Shown one piece after another: positions 50,024 through 61,710 of a stretch of DNA of 64,000 bases. How positions within the stretch are numbered: the stretch's first letter is position 1; the number at the start of each line of letters is the position of its first letter. The DNA is from Rhodeus uyekii (lineage: Eukaryota; Chordata; Actinopteri; Cypriniformes; Acheilognathidae): contig JAWRVZ010000112.1 of NCBI GenBank assembly GCA_037043235.1, positions 1,860,001-1,924,000 of the forward strand, in the 5' to 3' direction. The notes under the pieces are model-generated. The model ran no database searches and was not told the DNA's origin. It was given only the letters and a program-made list of their open reading frames with translations. Made by a program: the position numbers and the translations under genes.

Positions 50024-50663
50024 TGTCAGGGTTCTGCCACATTCGGTCTAGTAATTTCTTGTTGTTGTGGCAGAGCTCTGACACTACCGTAATGTCTCAT
50101 GTTTGGTGTGTGCGCACGGATTCGACGGTTCGAGCTGCATGCGCTCTTGTCGGTGTAACGTCTTGTGTGCGGGTTATGATGTCCAGTCCCGATACTTTGG
50201 TCTGGTTCTGTTTCTGTTTTGGGTCGGGATTCAGACATTCATAACTCGTGTGTTCGTCCTTGTCGTGCTTCATGTTATGTGAGTGTGCGCGGTTTCGGGT
50301 GTCCGCATTGGCTCCGTGTTCGTGTCTTGTCATTGTGTTCTCCTCCCTCCTTGTTTCCTGGTCATTAGTTTGATTTGTCCCAGCTGTTTCCCGATCAATT
50401 ATCCATCCTATTGTGTCTTTTTAATCCCTCCATGTTTGCTGTCTTGTGCTGTTTCGTTGTCGTTTAATGGTTGTGTTGCTCCTTGTCTCCCGTCTCCAGT
50501 CAAGTTTTTCCTAATCGAGTTTTGTCAGTCCAGTCCAGTCTAGTCTTGTTTTTCCCCCTCAGGGTTGTTTTTGTTGAGTTTTTGTTTGCTTTCTGTTATA
50601 ATAAAATCCCCATCATCTAGCACTATTGAGTCCTTGCTTCATCCCCTTCCACACACCCTGACA
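50024..50663 (+). mobile_element. Solo LTR, family A copy 2, 640 bp
   Basis: It starts TGTCAGGGTTCTGCCACATT and ends ACACACCCTGACA, with a perfect 5-bp duplication ATTTC (50019-50023, 50664-50668). It carries AATAAAATCCCC, a poly(A) signal, near 50600. It is shorter than copies 1 and 3 because internal segments are missing. The TG...CA ends and 5-bp duplication identify it as an LTR, probably Ty3/gypsy-type. Confidence 0.9.
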
Positions 50664-50982
50664 ATTTCAGAATATTAATGTTTTTAGTGTATTTTGTTCC
50701 AATAAATACAAAAAAATATGAACATAAAAATCTTAAAAACCTCAAACTTTTCACCTGTATCTGTAATAAAACATACTGACCTGATACACTAATAACTCTT
50801 ACACTTAATTTACCTAGGACACCAAATGATTCTGCAAGTGAACAAAACTCCAATTTAGTTTAATTCTGTCTTTAAGATAAGAGAATGCTCAGAGAGTCCC
50901 AATAGTGAAGATAAAATGTGGAGTGGAGTGAAGACAAAATGTGTTGAACAATCACTCGACAGCAGGAGAACAAGGTCATTAG

Positions 50983-51017
50983 TTCACCCAAAAATGAAAA
51001 TGATCTTTTTTTAAATT
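50983..51017. mobile_element. Foldback MITE end fragment
   Basis: TTAGTTCACCCAAAAATGAAAATGAT matches the outer terminus of the TTTACTCACCCTCAT family. The rest is absent. Confidence 0.5.
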
Positions 51018-51185
51018 AGCTTTCTTTCTTCAGCCAGTTATATTAAAAAATATATCCTGGCTCTTCCTGTCACAGAGTCAGTCACATCCTCAGCATCAGA
51101 CATTATTGCTCCACCCACTCGTTCACAATCACCGAGTTCTATTGAGCAACATCTGCACCCACACATCATGGTCTCACTATGTCAC

Positions 51186-51504
51186 TGTAACGGAGTTAAA
51201 TGTTCAGGGAGGAAGGAGGCGGGAACCGGCAGACATTTTAAGACTTTAATAATCAAAATAAAACAAATACAAAACGAAAGTAATGGCGGCGGCCCCTCGC
51301 GGTCGACCGCCGCCCACACAAAACACAACATAACATCCAGGCCTGGTCCTCTCTCGTCTTCACTGTCGTCGCTCCTCCTTTTAAGTCTCCGCTCCTCCGT
51401 GAGAATCGAGAGACCGGTGGCTTCGCAGGTGGCGCTCATTACCAATCACGCCACCGGCTCTCGTGACGCTCTCACGGTCCCTCGACCCCGCCCTGCTCGC
51501 CACA
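51186..51504 (-). repeat. 3' LTR of the TRIM-like element
   Basis: 319 bp; TGTAACGG...GCCACA on the plus strand (TGTGGC...CCGTTACA in element sense). It has a poly(A)-like ATTAAAG near its element-sense end. Confidence 0.85.
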
Positions 51505-52147
51505 TACCCCCAACGCCCTTCGCAGGCCGGGGGGTACCCACGAGTCTGCGCTCTACTCCTCCGGGGGGGGGGGGGCGATCACGGCGGCCGCGGTACCTGG
51601 GGGTAAGGAAAGACGAGGCGAGGGAAAAGGAAACGGAGACAAGAGGAGCGACAGCGACGAGAGAGGGGAGAGAGGAAAAAGAAAGAAAGAAGAAAAAAAA
51701 ATCTTGGTCCGGTTCCCTGACACGCTGCCTCTCGGTCCTCGACCGCTCGAGAGCTTCTTCCTCGCGGTGCTGAGCGATGGCACTGGACGCAGATCCGTGG
51801 ACGGGCTGGCGCTCCTCCGCCTCCTGGCGGCCGGCGACGACTCCTCCTTGCGAGGGCAGCCGGCAGCGAGTCCCCGTTCCCCGCTCCTCCCCGTTCACGG
51901 CGGACGGCAGCAGGCTCCGGCGCGCTGGCAAACGGGCGACTCCTCCGCTCCCTCACGGACGGCAGCCTCCCACCTCGACCCAGGAGCACGGCAGGGCTCT
52001 CCGTCCCACGCGATCCTTCGGCGCTCCAGCGCCACCGCCGCGGGCAGCATTTGACGGACCTCTCGTCTTCTCTCGTGCTGCCCGACCTCCGCAGCACCGC
52101 GAGCCCTCCCGGCAGCGAGGGCTCTTTGACAGCGTGTCCCTCCGACC

Positions 52148-52165
52148 TCCCGGGTTTCGGCACCA
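52148..52165 (-). other. Primer-binding site for tRNA-Phe
   Basis: In element sense TGGTGCCGAAACCCGGGA, complementary to the 3' end of vertebrate tRNA-Phe(GAA) including CCA (TCCCGGGTTTCGGCACCA). It is one base from the 5' LTR and fixes the element's strand. The tRNA match is from memory. Confidence 0.8.
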
Positions 52166-52166
52166 G

Positions 52167-52478
52167 TGTACCGGAGTTAAATGTTCAGGGAGGAAGGAGG
52201 CGGGAACCGGCAGACATTTTAAGACTTTAATAATCAAAATAAAACAAATACAAAACGAAAGTAAGGCCCCTCGCGGTCGACCGCCGCCCACACAAAACAC
52301 AACATAACATCCAGGCCTGGTCCTCTCTCGTCTTCACTGTCGTCGCTCCTCCTTTTAAGTCTCCGCTCCTCCGTGAGAATCGAGAGACCGGTGGCTTCGC
52401 AGGTGGCGCTCATTACCAATCATGCCACCGGCTCTCGTGACGCTCTCACGGTCCCTCGACCCCGCCCTGCTCGCCACA
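52167..52478 (-). repeat. 5' LTR of the TRIM-like element
   Basis: 312 bp; lacks 7 bp (about GGCGGCG) present in the other LTR, and shows A/C and C/T differences. Confidence 0.85.
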
Positions 52479-52810
52479 GTCACCTTTCAATTCACCATCA
52501 TCTGGTCCTGTTGTTCATTCCGAGCTACTTACCTGACTCCCCACCTGTAATACTCACCAGTTGTATTCCTGGCTGAATATTCCCATCTTCTACCAGTCAG
52601 ATTGCACCAATCAGAAACTGCACGACGAAAGACTGTCACTACTCCATTAAGTTTTAGAACGTTCTATCCATAAAAGACTTATCTGCTTGCATTATGTCAC
52701 TTGTTTCCACAACATCTTGTTGTGGAACTTACCTGTTTTGTCTCCTTCTGTTGCTGACAGAAAACCAGATATGCAATGTGAATTGGACTTAAAATGTCAG
52801 TAATCCCACA

Positions 52811-52972
52811 ATGGATCCAATCTTTGCCAATCTGGTTCAAGTGCGTCAATCACTGCAACCACCTGTCACCACTTCCTCTACATCTGCCTCTACCAGTCCC
52901 ATGGCCCGACCCTGCTCAGGCGAGGCGGAGGAGTGTAGCAGATTTCTGTTACAGTGCTCATTATTCTTTGAG
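52811..52972 (+). pseudogene. Gypsy gag N-terminal fragment
   Basis: The frame starts MDPIFANLVQVRQSLQPP and reaches CSGEAEECSRFLLQCSLFFE. The latter matches the fish Ty3/gypsy gag block (GDPxxCRxFLLQCSLxFE). After this the frame runs into AT-rich unrelated sequence, so gag is truncated to ~55 residues. Confidence 0.7.
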
Positions 52973-53030
52973 ATACTGTTATTACTCAGTTTAATAATAA
53001 TAATAACTTTATTATTAAGAAATACTAATA

Positions 53031-53148
53031 AACTTTATAAACTATAATCACTGGCTTCCAGTAATGGCCATATGAGTCAAGTTCTGAAAGAAGAGTGATC
53101 TCTATCCTGACACTAACCCGGCATACTGACAAAAGTGGAAGTGAGGAG
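53031..53148. repeat. Direct repeat, left copy
   Basis: AACTTTATAAACTATAATCA, CTGGCTTCCAGTAATGGCC and GGCATACTxACAAAAGTGGA recur at 53475-53595 in the same orientation. The unit is ~118 bp. Confidence 0.75.
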
Positions 53149-53474
53149 GATAGAAAAAAACAAACCATGAGTCATGAATTAGAAGCCTAAAACAAGAATT
53201 AAGTGTTGTATCTACAAAAGACTAACCTGCTTGCATCACTTGTTTCCTGTTCATTCCTGAATATAAACATCCTGTTGTGGAAGTCCCTTATTTGTCTGTT
53301 TCTGTTGTTGACACTTCCAAGCTTTATAATGGGAGTAAATGTAACCTTAGATTTTAGATTCCCCCAAAAAGAGCATCTGTCCATCATAAAAGTCAGCCAT
53401 ACATCTCTGGGGCATCAATAAAGGTCTTTGATAAGAAATAATTTGTTTTTGTAAAAATAAAAAGTCACATTTAT

Positions 53475-53595
53475 AACTTTATAAACTATAATCACTGGCT
53501 TCCAGTAATGGCCGTACATGAGTCAATTTCTGACAGAACAGTGATTTCTATACTAACACTAAACCGGCATACTAACAAAAGTGGAAGTAACGAGG
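53475..53595. repeat. Direct repeat, right copy
   Basis: Partner of 53031-53148, with a few substitutions. The pair brackets the second LTR-end-like segment, suggesting a local tandem duplication. Confidence 0.75.
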
Positions 53596-53757
53596 GTGCG
53601 GAGCGATCGCGCGTGTGGTGCGATACTCATTTCATACGTGGGCGGAGTAATAGCGGACCGATCGCGGACAGTGGGAGCGCTGCTATAAGTTACGTGAAGG
53701 GGATGAAAGAGCCGCAGCAGAGTGGTGAAAGAGCCGCGGGTTGCCGACCCCTGGTCT
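53596..53757 (-). mobile_element. hAT-like element end
   Basis: A GC-rich tail that reads, on the minus strand, CAGGGGTCGGCAACCCGCGG CTC..., matching the CAGGGGTCGGCAAC termini of vertebrate hAT elements. The opposite end is not seen. Confidence 0.55.
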
Positions 53758-53765
53758 ACACCAAG

Positions 53766-53822
53766 GATGACTTGAGGGTGAGTAAATTGTGGGATAATTT
53801 TCATTTTTGGGTGAACTGATCT
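53766..53822. mobile_element. Foldback MITE end fragment
   Basis: TGACTTGAGGGTGAGTAAAT and TTTTCATTTTTGGGTGAACTGAT match the right terminus of the TTTACTCACCCTCAT family. Confidence 0.6.
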
Positions 53823-54624
53823 TTTATCGGGTTTCTTCCAGATAAATATATTGACCTCTAGGAAGAGAACAGAGATGAACAATGATGTACAGACTACAGG
53901 ATAAAGAGAATATGAAATGGTAGACTCCTGAGTGTTTAGATGCCGACAAGTGGCTTTGCCACAGTAACTCTGTTCTCTGGTTTATCCCTGCAGGCCTGTT
54001 TCCAAATGACAAGCTTGCCAAAGATGGAAAAAGAGGAGTGTGGAAAAATGGAGTGGACAGGAAGCAATTAAAGCCATAGCCAACTGCTTTTTGGCCTTGG
54101 CAGTCAAAAGCTAGAAGGTGTCCAGTTTTCATGTTTCATTTGCTGCTGAAAGCAAGTGATGATAAATATAAGGACAGACAAGGTCTGCAGTTACTCGAGC
54201 GAGTGCAGATATACCACACACAATAACTGTCAGCCCTTGGTCTCTCACTCGTTCACTCACTCTCACCGCTTTCTCTGATTAGCAGAGACAATGACTTATT
54301 AATCAATCCTTCAAAATAATGTGAGTTCTTCAAGCTTGAGTAATGCTTAAAGTGTTCAGTAGAGGGGATGTTTAATTCACTTTTTCTGAAGAAAACATAT
54401 TTTGCACGTTTTGGTGTTTTGAATGTTTGCCAGAGCATAAGTTAAGTTACCTATAAGATATTCATACCTATAAGTTTGTGAACCAAACACATTTTCCTCA
54501 CTGTCGTCTTAATATAAAACAAACATTTGACTTTAGTACAACGCCAATACAAAAGTCAGTTATTTAACAGTACAAATTTCACTTACCATACTTTTTTTCT
54601 CGCACAATATGAATTTGTCTCTAT
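53823..54624. other. Non-coding stretch, no gene seen
   Basis: Unremarkable AT-rich sequence. Confidence 0.5.
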
Positions 54625-55489
54625 GAAGCTCAAATGTTTGGAGTCAGTAAGATTTTTTTTAAGAAATAGATGTATTTTTTTTAAACAGAAAAATGATAAC
54701 ATAATTTAAATAAATGCTGTTCTTTTGAATTGTTTGTACAAAATTGGACAAGGTTTGTACAAAAAACTATTAAGCAGCACAACTTTTTATTTTTCAACAT
54801 ACCGGTAATAATAGGAAATGTATATTGAGGAAAGAATTTGCATATTAGAATGATTTCTGAAGAATCATGTGACACTGAAAGACTGGAGAAAATACAGCTT
54901 TGCATTACAGGAATAAATGAAACCATATGAAAATAAAAACTGTTATTTTAAACTATTTCAAAATACAGTGTTCACTTATCTCGAGTCACGATTAACTCGC
55001 CAATGCTATGTCGACGTTTTTGAAGTGGAACCGCCAAACTCCCTATTTGTCTAAGCATTTTCTTGTGGGTTATGTCGATTCTGTTATGTTGCCGATATCT
55101 ATTATCTCAAGCTCAAAAAAGCGACAAATTCACCACTTCACATGGTTATTTCGTGACCAATTAGTGTACCCAGTTCACTGCGCATGCACTGAGTTTGCCT
55201 TGTACGTGGATTACGGTCCGCTCACGGTTCACTCCCTGTCGTTGATCTCGTCTGAGGGATAACACGCTGTAGCATCCCGCACGTTATTTTGATTTTGTGA
55301 GCAATCTTTGTGTTTGCATTGTTGGAGAATATAATTAAAGGTTTGTATCAAGAATCAAAGGTGGTTTTTATTGTGGTGGTTGTACATATGCCTTTTGTTG
55401 TTAGCAAACATATACACAGTACAGTGTATGTACTTTTTTTTTTTTTAAATGAATGCCGATTGCTTCATCAAAAAAATCTCGGTAACACT

Positions 55490-56540
55490 GTTGTGTAAAA
55501 AGACACCAAAAACATGAGCATGTACATTCTCATTTAATAACTCACATCATGTACATCAATAAATGTTCCTTTTTCGTTCTTGCGAGGGTTGTTGTCTTTG
55601 TCGCTTGCAATATCACTCTGACAGCTGGCGCTGACAGGCTGTCTGACCTGTCAATCATGCAAGAAGACATGATTAGCTGTGCTGCCATGAGGACGGGCTC
55701 TTCTCATCTCATCCGATGATCAACACAATGCGAGCCGCTGCACAGCGCTGAGAGGAGAGACTGCCTATTCTTTTTCTTCTGATTCTGACTTGTGTTTTTT
55801 TTTTTTGCGCACAAGCACTGTGTACCGAGGCTGAACAGTTAGGGATAATTGAAGTCATGCGAGCAACATTTGAAATTTATTCCAGGTTTATTCAATTTTT
55901 TAATCAATCTATGGGTGTGGGTTATGCCAACAATTTTTTACACAAAACCCAAAATCCGCGGGCTATATGAGTGTGCAGATTATCTGCTTCTGTGTGTAAC
56001 ATAGGGAACTCACAGGCAGGTATCCAATCGCTTGTCTTTAATAAGAATGGTCGTACAGGCAGATAGTCAGGACAAACAGAGAGCATACATAAATGGTAAT
56101 CCAAGCAGGGGTCAGAAAGGCAGGCAGACAGATTCAGGTACGATAATCCAGGTGAGTAGTCAAGACAGGCAGATAACATTCACAAGCGTTAATCCAGGCA
56201 CAGGTTGGGGCAGGCAGAACAGAATCAATAATGGGTAACAGGCAATCAGGACAGGAATAAACTCTCAGAATATTAGCAATGCAAAACAAGACCTCACCCT
56301 ATGTGCACGGGTAATAGAGTCCTTTATAGTCCAGGTGATAGAGAACAGCTGGTGTAACAAACAGTCATAATGGAGTCCAGCTGGTGTGTGCAATCATTTC
56401 AATGTGTGGGTTGCTGGGAAATGTAGTGTGTAGTGTAGTGTCAGTATATGTGTGAGCTCCCTCTGGTGGCCAGGGAGGGGAGCGTAGAGCTTATATTCAT
56501 AACTGTGGGTTATATGTGGGAAAATCTGTAATATATGTTA
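55490..56540 (-). mobile_element. Dispersed repeat, copy B, with LTR fragment
   Basis: 55567-55845 is the inverse of 31549-31842. The insert interrupts the Tigger-like element between ATCTCGG and GGTTATCTCGATC. Within it, 56000-56510 is an LTR-like piece. Confidence 0.5.
56000..56510 (-). mobile_element. Gypsy-type LTR fragment
   Basis: On the minus strand it has CCACCAGAGGGAGCTC, then CAGCTGTTCTCTATCACCTGG, then CTATAAAGGACTC (a TATA box, near 56328). This is the order in fish gypsy LTR promoters. Ends and target duplication are not resolved. Confidence 0.5.
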
Positions 56541-56748
56541 TATGGGTTATCTCGATCATCGGTTATCTTGATGCTTTTTTGCTACCCCTGAGGCCGTCGA
56601 CATAACCGAACTCCACTGTATTACTGTTTTAGCTTTATTTTTATCAAATAAATGCAGACTTTTTGAGCTTAAGAGACTTCTTTCAAAAATACACCAAAAA
56701 TATTACTGATAAATAGTTATATCAAACTTTTGAATAGTGTATACAGTA

Positions 56749-58495
56749 TTAGTATGCTCCCTTAAAAGGGGTTTTCCTGCATGATCATCAGAGCTGGAGG
56801 TTGACTTGAAGTTTCATTCATACCTGTAGCACACATGACTTATTTGCCACTTTTTTCCCACTCTCTATATTCATAAAGCATCTTGATAGCTGGCTTACTA
56901 TTAAGCATATAAAGAAGGTCAACTGGCACTTGTCTGAGCCTGGGGCATCTTTTTGTATTGTGTCTTGCACTCACTGGCTTTACTGTAATTGTGGATACCC
57001 TTTTGAGCAGCTATTTGTGTGGATGGATGGATAGATCAGACAAATGAGAGCATTTGAAAGAAGAAACAAAGCCTACAATAGCATGATGTCTCAGTGGCAC
57101 GCAAAGGTATTTAAAGATTTAAATTCAACTGGAAAAAATGATATGCTGTGTCCTCTTTCACCCTGTACTGTCTGGACTTTAGAACTCCCTCCATCTGCCA
57201 GCTGCTCCTTGTGTATTTCGTAGCATGTCTGTTTGTTTGCTTGTATGTGTGTGTGTGTGTGTGTCAGAGTGATGTGATTAATAGAGTGAGATTATTAGAC
57301 AAAGATTAGAAGCATTGAGAATGAGTTTCTGGTGCTGTTATCACTGTGATCCCAGACCAGATGATACGTTTACAACCTCTCAGACAAATATAAAACAGAG
57401 GCCATGTAATTATAGTTGTTATTTGTCTAAAACAGGCTATATAATGATAGTGTGTGCTGTGATTAATTGTCTGTACACTGCATGGATGAGCAAAGTGCAA
57501 ATTTTGTGCTGCAAAAAAAACAAAAAAACACTGTGCTGCAGAAGACACTTTTGTTAGAGTATCACTTTACATAGCATCTGATATCATGTTGTTGGCATCA
57601 CAATTTTATTGCTTGAAAGCTATAAGCCTTAAAATAAAGTTACACTTTGGTTCAGTAGAATGCATATACTGAAAAAATGCGTAACTATATTTTAATCACT
57701 TTAAAGTCTAATAACATGTTTTCAGGATATGTAGGTCTGTATATTAATTGTTACTGCGAACATAAACTGTAATGTTTATGGTCCATTCACACAGTGTAAG
57801 TCACTTAATTGCTGTGCTGCCATTTCTATGAAAAACGTATGAATTTAGAATAATTTATATATAGTATAGTAGTTGAATAAATGTTATTTTCAAGTTCAAC
57901 TGCTTCGAAATACACTGTTGAATCATTTACATTAAGCTACTAACAAAAACTATTAACTTAACACAAAACATATTACATGATCACAGTGAATGTCATCATT
58001 GGTGTGACTATGAGTTTAAAAGGGCACCTATGAAATGCATAATGCTTTTTCTTGTCTTCTGGATACCTGTTTGTTTGAATGTGCGCAAATATACGGCTGT
58101 TCTTCTCTAATAGAGCATCTAGTAAACAAATTAATTACTTTATAACAATATGAAAACATGTAATGCTGCGTACTGCATACATACCATTTCATTTTCTGTT
58201 TTAAATTGGAATCTGAAGGGTCAAGCACTTTACAGAATGCAGTCTCACGTGTCAAAACAAACTCCACAGTGAGTCGTGATAGTTTTTATTTTGCCTCTAG
58301 AGGCCGGTCTGGTACTGTAAAATGACAACAGAACTATCTCAGCAGCTCCAGCAATGGACGCAAAACAGAAAAACTATCGGTGTGCATTCTCGCCGAATTG
58401 TGTGTTAAATGTTTAAAAGAATTACTTTTTTTAATTTGCCCTATTAAGTTTCAAATTAATACTGTTTATGTTCATGCTATAACTATAAGTGATAA
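56749..58495. other. Non-coding stretch with (TG)n
   Basis: No exon recognised. A (TG)n run lies at 57246-57264. Confidence 0.5.
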
Positions 58496-59660
58496 TTAGT
58501 TGCTGCATCAACAAATGGCACATTGCATCTCTCATGAACTCTGAAGAACACAAGGAGAGCTAGAACGGAAGTCAACATTTTCCTAGAATAAAGATCTTCT
58601 CCTTTTCCTAACAAAAATATGTTGTATTGAAAGTTATTATATGGCTTGTAATATAGTGCATAAGTCACATAGATTACGGTGAGTTTTGTCATTTTGTGAC
58701 CTGGACATTCCTTAAAAAATAATTTTGTTTTTGTGTCCAACAGAAGCAAAAAAGAAAACCACATAGCTTTGGAACGACACAAGTGTGAGTACCCTAAATA
58801 ATAACAGAACTGTCATTTTTGATGAACTAAAGACTTTTCTAGTTGACAGATGTGGGTATCTTGCTGTGGGCGATAGACTGATTTAAATGTCACGCCTAAC
58901 ACGCCACACCATCCCTCTCTGATTCTATACCAGGGAACATTTCAAGGTTGTAATCCTTCAGAGCGGTCTATAGAGATAGCACACTAAGCAGCTAGTTCTT
59001 CAAGAGGTAAACAGTTGAAGAAGGAACCATGTTGTCATTCAGCTTTTTTGATTTTCCGTTTTTGCTGGGCCTCCAGGTAAAGTGGTTCTCCCTGTGTTCT
59101 CAGTGTAAAAGACTGATCTGTGGATAAAGGATGTTACACATAAAGATGACACTTTATATCAGCAGTATCGCTGTTAAGCAGAACGTTATAAATCTTCAAA
59201 ATGTAATGTATGTATATGGGTTGACTACTTTCTATCTTTCTATCTATTTTATCTGGTTATTTGATGTTGTATCTCCATGTGTGGATGTTCCCTCGTGTTC
59301 CTGTTCCCAGTTTTGCACATGAGTGGACATGAGCAGAGGTCGACCGATAGTGGATTGTACCAATAGCGATAACTGATTAATCAGCACATTCTGAATGAAA
59401 ACAAACATAACACATAAAATAATGCTGAGTTTATTGCAAAAAAGTAAAACATTACTGAACCATGAAAATTCACTGTACTCTAACTGAATAAAAACAGGAT
59501 ATAGACAAATGGCACATTGCTTCTCTCGTGAACTCTCTTGCAAAATCTATGGAACACAAAGTTGTTTACACTTGAAGTTATACAGCTAGTTCTTCAAGAG
59601 GTAAACAACCTCGATAAGGAACCATGCTCTCTTTTATGCTTTTTTTGATTTCTCTCTTGT
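58496..59660. repeat. Pair of related dispersed-repeat fragments
   Basis: AACAAATGGCACATTGCATCTCTCxTGAACTCT (58508) recurs at 59505, and CAGCTAGTTCTTCAAGAGGTAAACA with AGGAACCATG (58990) recurs at 59583, in the same order. 58695-58840 also resembles a decayed foldback-MITE arm (GGAACGACACAAGTGTGAGTA). Confidence 0.5.
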
Positions 59661-61249
59661 GTGTATGTTTTATGATTTTAGTCTAAGGATCAAGGGTCAA
59701 GTCTGGGTCCAGCATTGAGCATTGGATCACTGTTGAGCTGGTCTCCAGTCCTCCCACGTGTTTACCATTTGTGGCTAGTTGTTTGCTTTTAATGATTTAT
59801 ATTACCTCCAAGCCCTTCACCATGCTTTAGGCCGAGGTATTGATTTAGGGGTGATTTGCTTGTCTGGTTTGTACAACCTCAGAGTTCCCAGAGGTTGAGT
59901 GCTGCACAGTCTGCAGTGGTTCTCAACACACACATTAGCTCTATGATCCAACCTAATTTATGATCTAGATAAAAGGTGCTCAACCCAGGTTCAGGATATT
60001 TTTTCTTTCTTCCCCTGTAGATTTAAGGTTTAACCTTCTATTAAAGAAAAACCAAAGACCTCAATTAGCTGGCTCATGTGTGTTTGAATAGATAAGGGTC
60101 TAAGCTCTAGTGAGAAGGCAGTTAGTTTTCCAAGAGCAAATTAAGAACCCCTGATATAGCAACACAATAAATCTGTGTTAAATGGATTTTTGTTTTTCTT
60201 TGAGCTGACATAAGTCACAAACAAAGTTAGTTTGTGAGGGGGCGGGGATCCTTATTTGGTCCTTGTGCGAATCTCCCGATCATATAGACATCAGTAAATG
60301 TAAATGTGTTTTAATATGTAAAAACTGTTTCTGTGGTGAGGTCAATACATTATTCTGTTTGTTTGAGCCTTCCATCCAGAGTATGTTTTGGAGCGGAGTT
60401 ACAATTTTTTCTGCTGTGTAAAGATTTTTTTTTTTTAATCTGACATGTACAGTAATTGAGAAATATAATCTGTAAGAAAACATTCAAAATATAACGTTTT
60501 AGTTTAGATACTGATAAACTTTATATTTGAAAGCAAATAAACAATATATTGGCTGATAAATCTAAATCCAAATCCACATGATTTTTTTGAGAGACCCATT
60601 AATAAGTCTCCATAATAAGTCAAATATGTTCCAAGCTCTTCAGCATAAATCAAACACATACAGTTAATGAACCATTGTAAAATTTCTTAACTTTTAAAAT
60701 TAATTGTACAGTTGGTTTCTTCAAAATTTCTTTATATAAAAAAATGCCTTTTATAATAAAATAAATAAATTATTGGACAACACTTTTAAAAGTAAAAATG
60801 CATGGCATGGATAAATACATTGAAATAGCCTCCACACAGACATGAATGAAATTATTCTAAATTAAACCATATTGTTTATAATAATACAAGGCAAAATTAG
60901 CTATTTCTTATTAAAGTAGTCAATAATTTAATCCCTTAATATTCTTTCTTCATGCCTTAAAATAGCTTAAATAGAATTGCACCCTTTCTTTATTTAGTAT
61001 ACGGGGAACGATGACTATGCAAATGAGCCCTGCCTCCATCAGCTCAAAATACGTGATCCAAGTGGAAATACTGGTTTAAAATACAGCCATATATGTTTGA
61101 ACCAAAAACTGATTCCAAAGAAGTGGAAGAGTGAATTTTACAGGGCTGTCTACAAAGTCAATGTATCAGATGGATAATGCATTTTATATATCTCTCTTTA
61201 TTTCATCAGACTTATAACAGTAACTAATGTGATTACTCTTCTAACTAGG
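59661..61249. other. Non-coding stretch, no gene seen
   Basis: AT-rich. No exon, RNA gene or nameable repeat. Confidence 0.5.
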
Positions 61250-61500
61250 GTTGATTATTATTGACGATGATTATTTTTGACTATCAAACTAAGCTAATAA
61301 TGTGTTGCTAATGTTAAACGAACGTATTGTGTAACCTTGGTTGATGAAGATGATTTGGGAATACTTAGCGTGATTAGGCATGCAGGAGGTGTGGCAAAGT
61401 GACTCAGCATCTCGTTCCCTCTTCAGGGAACCAAGGTTACAGTCATAACCGAAAAGTTCCCTTTCAAGGGAACTCACGCTGCGTCAAAAACACTTTGAGA
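61250..61500. repeat. Hairpin-rich dispersed repeat
   Basis: GTAACCTTGGTT (61331) is mirrored by AACCAAGGTTAC (61429). Two further hairpins follow: GTTCCCT-CTTC-AGGGAAC and GTTCCCTTTCAAGGGAAC. The left flank (AGCTAATAATGTGTTGCTAATG) is shared with 31390. This looks like a foldback DNA element. Confidence 0.6.
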
Positions 61501-61710
61501 ATGTCAAAACCCACGCTGCCGAATTAACAACCGGGTTCTCCAAGTAGTTTAGAACCCGGAAGAAATTGGGCCAATACAGGGTAATCAAGGTGAGACGGAC
61601 CTTTTTCCGGCAAACTCTCTGCAGAACTACCGGAACCCCTTCTCTTCTCCATGCACACCACATAACTTGGTCCCATCATACAGGCACACGGTTTCTCCTT
61701 TCACTGCCAT

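Larger units (their letters stand above)
51186..52478 (-). mobile_element. Complete short non-autonomous LTR retrotransposon (TRIM-like), 1293 bp
   Basis: Two direct LTRs (51186-51504, 52167-52478) bound a 662-bp interior, and GTCAC is duplicated on both sides (51181-51185, 52479-52483). Read on the minus strand, one base after the 5' LTR lies an 18-nt primer-binding site. A short G-rich purine run (TTGGGGGTA) precedes the 3' LTR. The interior is very GC-rich and has no reverse transcriptase, protease or integrase. Long frames there are composition artefacts; one begins inside the primer site. The LTRs differ by two substitutions and one 7-bp indel that I can see, so insertion was recent and a helper element is likely present in the genome. 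It interrupts an older gypsy-like remnant. Confidence 0.85.
52484..53330 (+). mobile_element. Gypsy-like retroelement remnant
   Basis: Two related LTR-end-like segments (52672-52763 and 53205-53320, both with CTGCTTGCAT...CACTTGTTTCC and TTGTTGTGGAA...TGTCTxxTTCTGTTG) flank a gag fragment. The TRIM-like element lies in its left part. Pol is absent. Boundaries are approximate. Confidence 0.5.
54966..56618. mobile_element. Tigger-like element, long relative of the 282-bp MITE
   Basis: Ends CAGTGTTCACTTATCTCGAG and ...CCGAACTCCACTG with TA on both sides. Shares blocks with 25381-25662 (GTCGACGTTTTTGAAGTGGA, GAGGCCGTCGACATAACC). No transposase is visible. It contains a further inserted segment at about 55490-56540. 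Confidence 0.7.
54625..56748. mobile_element. Cyprinid DNA repeat split by nested insertions
   Basis: The left part (TCAAATGTTTGGAGTCAGTAA, AATAAATGCTGTTCTTTTGAA, AGCAGCACAAC, ATCATGTGACACTGAAAGACTGGA) and right part (TTTTATCAAATAAATGCAGAC, AAGAGACTTCTTTCAAAAAT, ATCAAACTTTTGAA) are the two halves of the family seen at 26525. The 1653-bp Tigger-like element sits between them. Confidence 0.7.

Noticed and set aside
51446..52307. Several frames of 100-200 residues on both strands
   Set aside because: Very GC-rich interior has few stops; one begins inside the primer-binding site with GTG, and none shows gag, protease, reverse transcriptase or integrase motifs.
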